NCBI RefSeq assembly: GCF_016918855.1
Contig: NZ_JADKYB010000002.1
Span: forward strand, 1 to 64,000
Length of the DNA: 64,000 nucleotides
Reading direction: 5' to 3'
DNA from: Actinacidiphila acididurans
GTDB taxonomy: Bacteria > Actinomycetota > Actinomycetes > Streptomycetales > Streptomycetaceae
Position 1 is the first letter of the stretch. Each line of letters begins with the position of its first letter. The notes below the pieces were generated by a model. The model saw only the letters and a list, made by a program, of their open reading frames with translations. It was not told the origin of the DNA and searched no databases. Position numbers and translations under genes: made by a program. Below, in pieces: positions 35,977 to 44,123 of this stretch.

Positions 35977-36969
35977 ATGAGTGCCGCAGAGACAACCACC
36001 ACCGAGGTGCCGCCGCCGCGGCACTCATCACCTCCCTCCGACGGAGGCACGCCACGCCGCCCGCCACGCGGCAGACGCGCCGGCCGCTGGGCCGCCCCCT
36101 GGCTGCTGCTTGCCCCCTGCCTGCTGGTGCTGGTGCTGGTCCTCGGCTATCCGCTGGTGCGGCTGGCCACCCTGTCCTTCCAGGACTACAAGAAACCCCA
36201 GCTGTGGGGCTTCAAGCCGGCCACCTGGGTCGGCTTCGACAACTACAAGGCGGTCCTGACCGACAACGAGTTCTGGTCGGTCGTCGTCCGCACGGTCATC
36301 TTCGCCGGCGGCTCGGTGCTGCTCACCATGGTCGCCGGCATGCTGGTCGCGCTGCTGCTCCAGCGCGTGTCGTCCTGGGTGAAGACCCTGGTCAACATCG
36401 CCCTGGTGGCGAGCTGGGCGATGCCGGTGGTCGTCGCGGTCACCGTCTTCAAGTGGATGTTCGACACCGACTACGGCGTCGTGAACTGGGTGCTCAGCAA
36501 GCTGCCCGGAGTGAACTACGACGGCCACAACTGGTTCGCGTCCGGTCCCGAGGGCCTGACCGTGATCATGCTGCTGGTGGTCTGGGGCGCCATTCCGTTC
36601 GTCGCGATCACCCTGAGCGCGGGCCTGACCCAGGTGCCCAAGGAACTGGAGGAGGCCGCCCGGCTCGACGGAGCCGGCGCCTTCGGCACGTTCCGCTACG
36701 TCACCTTCCCCATCATCAAGCCGCTCGTGGTGATGATGACCACCCTCTCGGTGATCTGGGACATGGGCGTCTTCCCGCAGGTGTGGCTGATGCGCGGCGG
36801 CCACCCCGAGCCGGAGTTCCAGCTGCTGACCACCTACTCGTACGAAAAGGCGTTCGGCGTCAACGACTACGCGGCCGGCGCGGCCATCGCGCTGATCACC
36901 GTGGTGCTCCTGATGGGCGTGGTCGCCGTCTACATGCGCCAGATGCTGAAGATCGGAGAGGTGGAATGA
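35977..36969 (+). CDS. dasB: Chitobiose ABC transporter permease DasB
   Basis: A 330-residue MalF-type permease with six membrane helices after a Pro/Arg-rich cytosolic N-terminus of about 45 residues. The EAA loop that contacts the ATPase is EEAARLDGAGAFGTFRYVTF near residue 230. The ATG at 35977 is preferred: GAGGAG ends six bases upstream, whereas a GTG at 35974 would be too close. The stop overlaps dasC by four bases. Confidence 0.94.
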   Translation: MSAAETTTTEVPPPRHSSPPSDGGTPRRPPRGRRAGRWAAPWLLLAPCLLVLVLVLGYPLVRLATLSFQDYKKPQLWGFKPATWVGFDNYKAVLTDNEFWSVVVRTVIFAGGSVLLTMVAGMLVALLLQRVSSWVKTLVNIALVASWAMPVVVAVTVFKWMFDTDYGVVNWVLSKLPGVNYDGHNWFASGPEGLTVIMLLVVWGAIPFVAITLSAGLTQVPKELEEAARLDGAGAFGTFRYVTFPIIKPLVVMMTTLSVIWDMGVFPQVWLMRGGHPEPEFQLLTTYSYEKAFGVNDYAAGAAIALITVVLLMGVVAVYMRQMLKIGEVE

Positions 36970-37856
36970 GCGCCCTGACCACGCAGCCGCCCGCGAGGCC
37001 CGCGCCGTCGGCCGGGGCCGCCCTGCTCGCCGCCCGCCGGCGCCGCAGCAGGATCACGTACAACATCCTCGGCCTGATCGTCTTCTGCCTGAGCGCCTTC
37101 CCGGTCTACTGGATGCTCAACACGGCGTTCAAGCCGGCCAAGGACGCGATCGACCCCAACCCGCACTTCTTCCCGTTTCCCCTGTCGCTGGAGAACTTCC
37201 GGCGCGCGCTGAACATCAGCGACTTCTGGGGGCCGGTCGAGCGCAGCCTGATCGTCAGCGCCGCCACCGTGCTGATCGGCGCGGTCGTCGGGCTGCTGGC
37301 CGCGCTGGCCATCTCCCGGTTCGCCTTCCGCGGCCGCAAGATCGTGATCGTCGGCATCCTCACCGTCCAGATGGTGCCGCTGGTCGCGATGATCATCCCG
37401 GTGTTCCTGCTGCTCAACCAGATCCACCAGATCGACAAGCTGTCCGGCCTGGTGCTGACCTATCTGACCTTCATCCTGCCCTTCACGGTGTGGACGCTGC
37501 GCGGCTTCCTCGTCAACATCCCCAAGGAGCTGGAGGAGGCGGCGATGGTGGACGGGTGCAGCCGCGCCGGTGCCTTCATCCGGGTGGTCCTGCCGCTGCT
37601 CGCCCCGGGCCTGGTCGCCACCTCGATCTACGGTTTCATCCAGGCGTGGAACGAGTTCCTCTACGCCCTGCTGGTGATGAGCCAGGAGCATCAGACCGCC
37701 ACCGTGTGGCTGAGCTCCTTCACCACCCAGCACGGCACCGAATACGCTCCGATGATGGCGGGCTCGACCATGATGGGCATCCCCATCGTGCTGCTGTTCC
37801 TGCTCGTCCAGCGCAAGATGGCAGCCGGCCTGACCGCCGGCGCGGTGAAGGGATGA
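36966..37856 (+). CDS. dasC: Chitobiose ABC transporter permease DasC
   Basis: A 296-residue MalG-type permease with six helices. The EAA motif is ELEEAAMVDGCSRAGAFIRV near residue 190, and VYWMLNTAFKP marks the first periplasmic loop typical of sugar permeases. The ATG at 36966 overlaps the dasB stop, and its own stop overlaps dasD, both as ATGA, so dasB, dasC and dasD are translationally coupled. Forms a heterodimeric channel with DasB. Confidence 0.94.
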   Translation: MSALTTQPPARPAPSAGAALLAARRRRSRITYNILGLIVFCLSAFPVYWMLNTAFKPAKDAIDPNPHFFPFPLSLENFRRALNISDFWGPVERSLIVSAATVLIGAVVGLLAALAISRFAFRGRKIVIVGILTVQMVPLVAMIIPVFLLLNQIHQIDKLSGLVLTYLTFILPFTVWTLRGFLVNIPKELEEAAMVDGCSRAGAFIRVVLPLLAPGLVATSIYGFIQAWNEFLYALLVMSQEHQTATVWLSSFTTQHGTEYAPMMAGSTMMGIPIVLLFLLVQRKMAAGLTAGAVKG

Positions 37857-39361
37857 CCGTCATTTCCGCCGACACCCCCGCGGACGCCCTCACCCGGGAC
37901 GCGCTCACCGTCCTCCAGCCCGGCTTCGGCGGCCTGACCCCGCCGGACTGGGTGCTGCGCCTGCTGGACGAGGGGCTGGGCGCGGTCGCCCTGTTCTCCC
38001 GCAACATCCAGACCGCGGAACAGGTCGCCGCGCTCACCGCCCGGCTGCGCGAGGTCCGGCCGGACCTGCTCATCGCCGCCGACGAGGAGGGCGGCGATGT
38101 CACCCGGATCGAGGTGCGCGGCGGCTCGTCCTTCCCCGGCAACCTCGCGCTCGGCGCGGTGGACGACCTCAAGCTGACCCGGGCGGTGGCCGCCGAACTC
38201 GGCCGCCGGCTCGCCGAGGTCGGCGTCAACCTGGACTGGGCGCCCTCCGTCGACGTCAACTCCGACCCGCGCAACCCGGTCATCGGGGTCCGCTCCTTCG
38301 GTGCCGACCCCGACCTGGTGGCCCGCAACACCGCCGCCTGGGTGGAGGGCCTGCAGTCCGCCGGCGTCGCCGCCAGCGTCAAGCACTTCCCGGGCCACGG
38401 CGACACCTCGGTCGACTCCCACCACGCCCTGCCGCGCATCGACGTCGACCTCGACACCCTGCACCACCGCGAGCTGGTCCCCTTCCGGGCCGCGCTGGCC
38501 GCCGGCGCCAAGGTCGTGATGAGCGCTCACATCCTGGTGCCCGCCCTCGACCCCGACCTGCCGGCCACCTTGTCGCCCGCGGTGCTGGGCGGCCTGCTGC
38601 GGGCCCCCCGCTCGGCCGGCGGCCTCGGCTACGACGGGCTGATCATCACCGACGGCATCGACATGCAGGCGATCGCGGCCACGTACGGCATGGAACGCGG
38701 CACCGCGATGGCCATCGCGGCCGGCGCCGACGCGATCTGCGTGGGCGGCGGCCCCTACGACGAGGGCACCGTCCTCGCGCTGCGGGACGCCCTGGTGGCC
38801 GCCGTACGCGACGGGTCGCTGCCCGAGGAACGCCTCGCCGACGCCGCCGCCCGGGTCCGCGCGCTCGCCGCCTGGACCCAGGAGCAGTCCGGCGCCGCCA
38901 CCCGCCTCGTGGCCGGCCCCGAACTGGGCCTGGAAGCCGCCCGCCGCGCGGTCCGTATCACCCGCGGCCCCGGCTTCACCCCGCTCACCGCCCCGCCCTA
39001 CGTCGCGGCCTTCACCCCGATGGCCAACATCGCCGTCGGCGACGTCACCCCCTGGGGCGTGGCCGCCGAACTCGAACGCGCCCTGCCCGGCACCGAGACT
39101 GGCACCTACCGCTCCGAGGATGTCTCCGACGTGCTCGCCGCGGCCGGCTCCCGCCGCCTGGTCGCCGTCGTCCGCGACGTCCACCGGCACCCCTGGATGG
39201 CCGGCGCCCTCACCGCGCTGCTCGCCGCCCGCCCCGACACCATCGTCGTCGAGATGGGCGTCCCGCAGTCCCCGCCCGCCGGCGCGCTCCACGTCGCCAC
39301 CCACGGCGCCGCCCGCGTCTGCGGCGAAGCGGCGGCGGAAGCGATTCTGTCGGCGCGCTGA
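37853..39361 (+). CDS. dasD: Family GH3 beta-N-acetylglucosaminidase DasD
   Basis: A 502-residue intracellular glycosidase, with no signal peptide, that cleaves imported chitobiose to GlcNAc. The NagZ-type motif KHFPGHGDTSVDSHHALP supplies the His/Asp acid-base pair, and IITDGIDM carries the nucleophile Asp. A C-terminal domain of about 150 residues follows the TIM barrel. The ATG at 37853 overlaps the dasC stop. A 77-bp structured hairpin separates it from the convergent nagB. Confidence 0.93.
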   Translation: MTVISADTPADALTRDALTVLQPGFGGLTPPDWVLRLLDEGLGAVALFSRNIQTAEQVAALTARLREVRPDLLIAADEEGGDVTRIEVRGGSSFPGNLALGAVDDLKLTRAVAAELGRRLAEVGVNLDWAPSVDVNSDPRNPVIGVRSFGADPDLVARNTAAWVEGLQSAGVAASVKHFPGHGDTSVDSHHALPRIDVDLDTLHHRELVPFRAALAAGAKVVMSAHILVPALDPDLPATLSPAVLGGLLRAPRSAGGLGYDGLIITDGIDMQAIAATYGMERGTAMAIAAGADAICVGGGPYDEGTVLALRDALVAAVRDGSLPEERLADAAARVRALAAWTQEQSGAATRLVAGPELGLEAARRAVRITRGPGFTPLTAPPYVAAFTPMANIAVGDVTPWGVAAELERALPGTETGTYRSEDVSDVLAAAGSRRLVAVVRDVHRHPWMAGALTALLAARPDTIVVEMGVPQSPPAGALHVATHGAARVCGEAAAEAILSAR

Positions 39362-39397
39362 GGTCACCCACCGACTGTTCGGCCTTACGGGGCCGGA

Positions 39398-39474
39398 GGA
39401 GCGGGGGTCCGAAATGCTGCCGTCTATTTGTGAGCCGCCAGGCTCGTGAACAGACGATTTCGGACTCCCGCTCC
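39398..39474. terminator. Long nested hairpin between dasD and nagB
   Basis: The 18-bp arms, GGAGCGGGGGTCCGAAAT and ATTTCGGACTCCCGCTCC, pair with a single mismatch. Inside, CGTCT pairs with AGACG, and GAGCC-GCCA-GGCTC forms an inner stem. It lies between two convergent genes and is the likely bidirectional terminator; the layered structure is more elaborate than usual. Confidence 0.75.
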
Positions 39475-39538
39475 GGAGGTCCCGCACGGACCGCCACCAC
39501 AGCGGGCAACGGCGGTCCGACGGACTACGGCACCCTTC

Positions 39539-40324
39539 TCAGAGCCCCTGCCAAGAAGGCTTGGCCGCATACGTCGCGCGGAAGTACGGCGCCAGCTTCA
39601 GCTCGGAGGCGGCGGCCTCGTCCACGACGACGGTGGCGTGCGGGTGCAACTGGAGCGCGGAGGCCGGGACGATCGCGGCGACCGGGCCCTCGACCGTCTG
39701 GGCGACCGCCTCCGCCTTGCCCTCGCCGGTGGCCAGCAGCACCAGGTGCCGCGCCTCCAGGATCGTGCCGATGCCCTGCGTGATCACGTGGTGCGGCACC
39801 TGCTCGATGTCCCCGTCGAAGAACCGCGCGTTGTCCACCCGGGTCTGCTCGGTGAGCGTCTTGATCCGGGTCCGCGACGCCAGCGACGAGCCGGGCTCGT
39901 TGAACCCGATGTGGCCGTCCGTGCCGATGCCGAGCAGTTGCAGGTCCACCCCGCCCGCCGCCGACAGCGCCGCGTCGTACGCCTGGCACGCCGCCGGTAT
40001 GTCCTGGGCGGCCCCGTCCGGCCCGAGGAACGCGTCGGGGGACAGCCCCAGCGGCTCGACCACCTCGCGCAGCAGCACCGAGCGGTAGGACTCCGGGTGC
40101 CCGGCCGGCAGCCCCACGTACTCGTCGAGCTGGCAGACCCTGGCCCGGTCCACCTGCACCTCGCCGGCCCCCACCTTCGCCGCCAGCGCCCGGTAGACGG
40201 GCAGCGGGGTGGACCCCGTCGCCACCCCCAGCAGTGCGTCCGGCTTGCGGCGGAGCAGTTGGGCCATGGCCTCGGCGACGATCTCGCCGCCTGTCGCGGC
40301 GTCCGGAACGATGACAACTTCCAC
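39539..40324 (-). CDS. nagB: Glucosamine-6-phosphate deaminase NagB
   Basis: A 261-residue hexameric-type deaminase converting glucosamine-6-phosphate to fructose-6-phosphate and ammonia. Motifs are GVATGSTPLPVYRAL, QLDEYVGL with the catalytic Asp, GIGTDGHIGFNEPGS and TRIKTLTEQTRVDNARFF. The GTG at 40324 follows GGCAGGA with a five-base spacing. Two dre operators lie 30-58 bp upstream, so DasR control is expected. It is divergent from a SIS-domain gene and convergent with dasD. Confidence 0.95.
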   Translation of the reverse strand: MEVVIVPDAATGGEIVAEAMAQLLRRKPDALLGVATGSTPLPVYRALAAKVGAGEVQVDRARVCQLDEYVGLPAGHPESYRSVLLREVVEPLGLSPDAFLGPDGAAQDIPAACQAYDAALSAAGGVDLQLLGIGTDGHIGFNEPGSSLASRTRIKTLTEQTRVDNARFFDGDIEQVPHHVITQGIGTILEARHLVLLATGEGKAEAVAQTVEGPVAAIVPASALQLHPHATVVVDEAAASELKLAPYFRATYAAKPSWQGL

Positions 40325-40353
40325 GCTGGTCCTGCCGTTCTGGAGAGGATGAG

Positions 40354-40369
40354 TGTGGTATAGACCAAT
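40354..40369. promoter_or_regulatory. dre operator 1 of the nagB region
   Basis: TGTGGTATAGACCAAT keeps TGG-x-x-TAGACCA of the DasR consensus. It lies between the divergent nagB and SIS-domain genes. Confidence 0.8.
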
Positions 40370-40382
40370 CGTATAGACCAAT
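40367..40382. promoter_or_regulatory. dre operator 2 of the nagB region
   Basis: AATCGTATAGACCAAT repeats the TATAGACCAAT half of the neighbouring site. It overlaps that site by three bases, with centres 13 bp apart. The right half matches dre well and the left half poorly. Confidence 0.65.
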
Positions 40383-40474
40383 TTAGCAGACGGGCTCCGT
40401 TCCGCCGATGGTGCGGCCCCGCCCCTCCTGTGGTCGACTTGTGGGGTCGGGCGCGGCCGGAGGAGGCGGTGCGG

Positions 40475-41524
40475 ATGTCGGCGCCGACGAAGGGCCGACC
40501 GGGCTGGATCATGTCCGGGGAGATGGCCGAGCAGCCGGCGGTGCTGCGCCGGGTCCTGGTCGAGGGCGGCCCGGCGATCCGGGACACGGCCCGGCGGATC
40601 GCCGCCCACCGCCCGCGTTTCGTGCTGCTCAGCGCCCGCGGCACCTCCGACCACGCCGCCCTCTACGCCAAGTACCTGATCGAGGCGGAGCTCGGCCTGC
40701 CCTGCGGGCTGACCTCGATGTCCACCGCGACCGCCTCCGGGGTGCGCCCGCAGCTCGCCGGCGTGCTGCTGATCACGGTCAGCCAGTCCGGGGGCTCGCC
40801 GGACCTGGCCGCCGCATCGAGGGCCGCCCGGGAGGCGGGGGCGATCACCCTGGCCGTCACCAACAACCCGGACTCGCCGGTCGCGGAGGCCTCCGAATAC
40901 CACGTCGACCTGCTGGCCGGGCCGGAGAAGGCGCTGCCGGCCACCAAGACGTACACGGCCGAACTCCTCGCGCTCTACCTGTTCGTCAAGGGCCTGCGCG
41001 GGGAGTCCGGCACCGAGGCGGCGCCGGTGCCGGAGCTGGCCGAGGGGGTGCTGGCCCGCGACGCGGAAGTACGGCACCTGGCCGGGCGCTACCGGTTCGC
41101 CGAGCGGATGGTGATCACCTCGCGCGGCTACGGCTACCCGACCGCCCGTGAGGCCGCGCTGAAGCTGATGGAGACCTCGTACATCCCCGCGCTGGCCTAC
41201 TCCGGGGCGGACCTGCTGCACGGCCCCCTGGCGATGGTCGACAACATCTCGCCGGTCATCGCGATCGTCACCGAGGGGCGGGGCGGCGCGGCCCTGCAAC
41301 CCGTACTGGACCGGCTGCGCGGCCGCGGCGCGGACCTGGTGGTCGTCGGCCCGCCCGGCCAGGTCGCCGCCGCACCCCTGGGCTTCGCCCTGCCCACCAC
41401 CTCCGTGCCCGAGGCCCTCCAGCCCGTCCTGGAGATCCTGCCCCTCCAGAAGCTCGCCTACGAGGTCTCCCTCGCCCGCGGCCAGGACCCGGACGCCCCA
41501 CGGGCCCTGCTGAAGTCGGCGTAG
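40475..41524 (+). CDS. SIS-domain aminosugar isomerase/deaminase-like protein
   Basis: A 349-residue protein with two SIS (sugar isomerase) domains like the C-terminal half of GlmS, but without the glutaminase domain. Key segments are LLSARGTSDHAALYAKYLIE, ITVSQSGGSPDL with the phosphosugar Ser loop, PATKTYTAELLALYLF, and SYIPALAYSGADLLHGPLA near the C-terminus. Relatives include NagB-II and AgaS-type deaminases and FrlB-like deglycases. The ATG at 40475 has GGAGGAGG eight bases upstream. The divergent nagB and shared dre sites place it in aminosugar metabolism; the exact reaction is not decided by sequence. Confidence 0.85.
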   Translation: MSAPTKGRPGWIMSGEMAEQPAVLRRVLVEGGPAIRDTARRIAAHRPRFVLLSARGTSDHAALYAKYLIEAELGLPCGLTSMSTATASGVRPQLAGVLLITVSQSGGSPDLAAASRAAREAGAITLAVTNNPDSPVAEASEYHVDLLAGPEKALPATKTYTAELLALYLFVKGLRGESGTEAAPVPELAEGVLARDAEVRHLAGRYRFAERMVITSRGYGYPTAREAALKLMETSYIPALAYSGADLLHGPLAMVDNISPVIAIVTEGRGGAALQPVLDRLRGRGADLVVVGPPGQVAAAPLGFALPTTSVPEALQPVLEILPLQKLAYEVSLARGQDPDAPRALLKSA

Positions 41525-41932
41525 CCGCGCGAGGCCGTGCAAGGGGGCGGCGCAGGGGCGGAAAAAACTCGGGGCCGCGGTGCCGGGAGAGGACCCTCAA
41601 CCTCATCGGCACCGCAGCCCGGAGTCGCTGTCGGCGCCGTGGCCTGCGAGGTGTGCGGTCCCCGCGGGCCCGATAGGGCCGACCGGGAGGCGCCGACGTA
41701 GTCAGGGCAGAGAACGCGCCGCCTCGGTCCGCGCTCCTGTGCGGGGAGCGCGGAGGTTCACGAGAGGAATTGTGGACTAGACCATTGCCGGTTGTCCATG
41801 CCCTCAGCAGGGAATCCTAGGAGAATTCCCTGTGAATCACGGCACCCGCGGGCTGCCCCGCCGGCCACCCTCCCACCGCTCGCGACCCCGCCGCCGGTCC
41901 GCCCCGGGGGGTACCCTCGCAGCGTGCCCTCC
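41525..41932 (+). other. 408-bp gap with regulatory-looking sequence, no gene seen
   Basis: It starts with a possible terminator (GGTGCCG at 41579 pairing with CGGCACC at 41607). It then has a GC-rich stretch, a dre-like site at 41771-41786 and an inverted repeat AGGGAAT-N9-ATTCCCT at 41809-41831. I see no coding frame and no known riboswitch class. Confidence 0.5.
41771..41786 (+). promoter_or_regulatory. dre-like site upstream of the sensor kinase gene
   Basis: TGTGGACTAGACCATT contains TGGACTAGACCA, which differs from the dre core TGGTCTAGACCA at one base. It lies about 150 bp before the kinase start and about 250 bp after the SIS-domain gene. Confidence 0.6.
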
Positions 41933-43381
41933 ATGAACGACCTCGTCCGCGAGCACACGGCCCTCGGCGACTCCGACCTCGAATGGCTGCACCTGCTCGT
42001 CTCGGAGTGGCAGCTCCTGTCCGACCTGTCCTTCGCCGACCTGGTGCTGTGGGTCCCCACCCGGGACGGCACCCGCTACGTGTCGGTGGCCCAGATGCGG
42101 CCCAACACCGGCCCCACCTCGTACCAGGACGACATGGTCGGCCACCTGGTGCCGCGCGGCCGGCGCCCGCTGCTGGACGCCGCGCTGGACGAGGGGCGGA
42201 TCGTCCGGGAGGGCGACCCGGAGTGGCGCGAGGAGGTGCCGGTCCGGGTGGAGTCGATCCCGGTACGGCGGGACGGGCGCGTGCTGGGCGTGATCGCGCG
42301 CAACACCAACCTGCTGACCGTGCGCACCCCGAGCCGGCTGGAGCTCACCTACCTGCAGAGCGCCTCCGACCTGGCGCAGATGATCGCCGCCGGGGCGTTC
42401 CCGTTCCCGGCCGAGCAGGTGGACATGGACGCCTCGCCGCGGGCCGGCGACGGGCTGATCCGGCTGGACGCCGACGGCATGGTGCAGTACGCCAGCCCCA
42501 ACGCCCTGTCCGCGTACCACCGCCTGGGCATGGCCACCGACCTGGTGGGCCAGCACCTGGGCAAGGCCACCGCCGAACTCGCCCCGGTCCGCGGGCCGGT
42601 GGACGAGGCCCTGGTGAAGCTGGCCAGCGGCTGGGCACCCCGGGAGTTCGAGGTCGAGGGCGGCGACGGGGTGATCCAGCTGCGGGCCATCCCGCTCAAG
42701 CCCAAGGGCACCCACACCGGTTCGCTGGTGCTGCTCCGCGATGTCACCGAACTGCGGCGCCGCGAACGGGAGTTGATAACCAAGGACGCCACCATCCGGG
42801 AGATCCACCACCGGGTGAAGAACAACCTCCAGACGGTGGCCGCCCTTCTCCGGCTCCAGGCCCGCCGAATGGACTCCGACCCGGCCCGCGAGGCGCTGGA
42901 GGAGGCGGTACGGCGGGTCGGCTCGATCGCCATCGTGCACGAGACACTCAGTCAGACGCTGGACGAGAGTGTGGAGTTCGACGAGATCGCCGACCGGGTG
43001 CTGGCGATGGTCGCCGAGATTTCCCCCGGACGAGTGACGACCCGGCGCACCGGCAAGTTCGGCGTGCTGACCGCGGAGATCGCCACCCCGTTGTCCATGG
43101 TGCTCACCGAACTGCTGCAGAACGCCCTCGAACACGGCTTCGGGCCGGGGGAGTCGGGCACCGTCGAGGTCACGGTCACCCGCGGCCGGGAGCTGATCAC
43201 CGTGGTCGTCCAGGACGACGGCCGCGGCCTGCCGCCCGGCTTCGACGCCCAGCAGGCCGGCAACCTCGGCCTGCAGATCGTCCGCACCCTCGTGGTCGGC
43301 GAGCTGTCCGGCACCTTCGACATGCTCCCCGCGCCCGGCGGCGGCACCCGGGTACTGCTCGAACTCCCGCTGGACTCCTAG
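41933..43381 (+). CDS. Sensor histidine kinase, PdtaS-like
   Basis: A 482-residue soluble kinase. An N-terminal GAF-like domain (residues ~1-150), a PAS domain (~165-290; GLIRLDADGMVQYASPNALSAYHRLG) and a HisKA_2 domain (~295-375; the H-box is IREIHHRVKNNLQTVAALLRLQ) precede an HATPase_c domain (VLTELLQNALEHGFG; VVQDDGRGLP; GNLGLQIVRTLV). This equals the architecture of mycobacterial PdtaS, which signals to the ANTAR-type regulator PdtaR. The partner is encoded elsewhere. A GTG at 41924 is an alternative start. wblE follows convergently, just as whiB1 neighbours pdtaS in mycobacteria. Confidence 0.92.
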   Translation: MNDLVREHTALGDSDLEWLHLLVSEWQLLSDLSFADLVLWVPTRDGTRYVSVAQMRPNTGPTSYQDDMVGHLVPRGRRPLLDAALDEGRIVREGDPEWREEVPVRVESIPVRRDGRVLGVIARNTNLLTVRTPSRLELTYLQSASDLAQMIAAGAFPFPAEQVDMDASPRAGDGLIRLDADGMVQYASPNALSAYHRLGMATDLVGQHLGKATAELAPVRGPVDEALVKLASGWAPREFEVEGGDGVIQLRAIPLKPKGTHTGSLVLLRDVTELRRRERELITKDATIREIHHRVKNNLQTVAALLRLQARRMDSDPAREALEEAVRRVGSIAIVHETLSQTLDESVEFDEIADRVLAMVAEISPGRVTTRRTGKFGVLTAEIATPLSMVLTELLQNALEHGFGPGESGTVEVTVTRGRELITVVVQDDGRGLPPGFDAQQAGNLGLQIVRTLVVGELSGTFDMLPAPGGGTRVLLELPLDS

Positions 43382-43433
43382 CAGTCGGCGCCCGGCGGAC
43401 GACGCACGCCCGTCGTCGCACAGTTGGCGGCAC

Positions 43434-43473
43434 AAAAAAAGGAACCCCCGTACCGGGTTCGGTACGGGGTCCC
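43434..43473 (-). terminator. Rho-independent-type terminator of wblE
   Basis: The hairpin GGAACCCCCGTACC / GGTACGGGGTCCC with a six-base loop (43441-43473) is followed on the minus strand by seven T residues. It is a classical intrinsic terminator for wblE; the kinase gene enters it from the other side. Confidence 0.85.
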
Positions 43474-43539
43474 TTCGATCCTGCGTGCTGCGCGTGTTGG
43501 CAGGTGCTGCGCGCTGCGGCTCGGTCGGAATGCCAGGGA

Positions 43540-43797
43540 TCAGGCGCTGGCGTTGCGGGCCCGGTTACGAGCGGCGCGACGCTTCATCGCGCGACGCTCG
43601 TCCTCGCTGAGCCCGCCCCAGACACCGGCGTCCTGGCCGCTCTCAAGGGCCCACTGCAGGCACTGCTCCATGACGGGGCAGCGGCGGCAGACGGCCTTGG
43701 CTTCCTCGATCTGCAGCAGCGCAGGATCGGTGTTGCCGATGGGGAAGAAGAGCTCCGGGTCTTCCTCGCGGCAAACGGCGCGGTGACGCCAGTCCAT
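43540..43797 (-). CDS. wblE: WhiB-like iron-sulfur regulator WblE
   Basis: An 85-residue WhiB-family protein, orthologous to WblE of Streptomyces and WhiB1 of mycobacteria. The four cluster-binding cysteines are Cys9, Cys37, Cys40 and Cys46; the GVWGG turn is at 58-62; and a basic C-terminal stretch (ERRAMKRRAARNRARN) binds DNA. WhiB1 carries an NO-sensitive [4Fe-4S] cluster and binds the primary sigma factor; the same is expected here by family. The ATG at 43797 has GGAG five bases upstream. A CRP-like palindrome lies 43-58 bp before the start. Confidence 0.95.
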   Translation of the reverse strand: MDWRHRAVCREEDPELFFPIGNTDPALLQIEEAKAVCRRCPVMEQCLQWALESGQDAGVWGGLSEDERRAMKRRAARNRARNASA

Positions 43798-43839
43798 GGC
43801 TGCTCCAACTCCTCGTGTGACAAGCACGTTGCTTGTGAA

Positions 43840-43855
43840 TGTGAACGCTTTCACG
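43840..43855. promoter_or_regulatory. CRP-like palindrome upstream of wblE
   Basis: TGTGAACGCTTTCACG fits the CRP consensus TGTGA-N6-TCACA at nine of ten fixed positions. It is nested inside a wider pair, TGTGAA (43834) and TTCACA (43862). It equals the site upstream of the CBS-domain gene at 15 of 16 positions. The remainder of the gap to 44123 holds a T8 run near 44025 and no gene. Confidence 0.6.
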
Positions 43856-44123
43856 AATCCCTTCACAGCGAACGGGACGTCAACCAGCCTGGCGGCTGGT
43901 GCGGTCCCGCGCCTGGTGTGAAGTGGAGGATTCGGGCTCTCATGGGGGTCGTCTACCCGACCCGTCCCGATCGCCACCTAGAGACTCGCAAACCTCGGCG
44001 GGAGATACAACCCCTTCCGAAAAGTTTTTTTTGATTCCTCGGTGTCGCCTCGGTCACAGCCCTACTTCCATGGGGTGCCGGGCAGGCTAAACGTTCGAGT
44101 AAAAGGACTTTAGGCTCTTCGAC

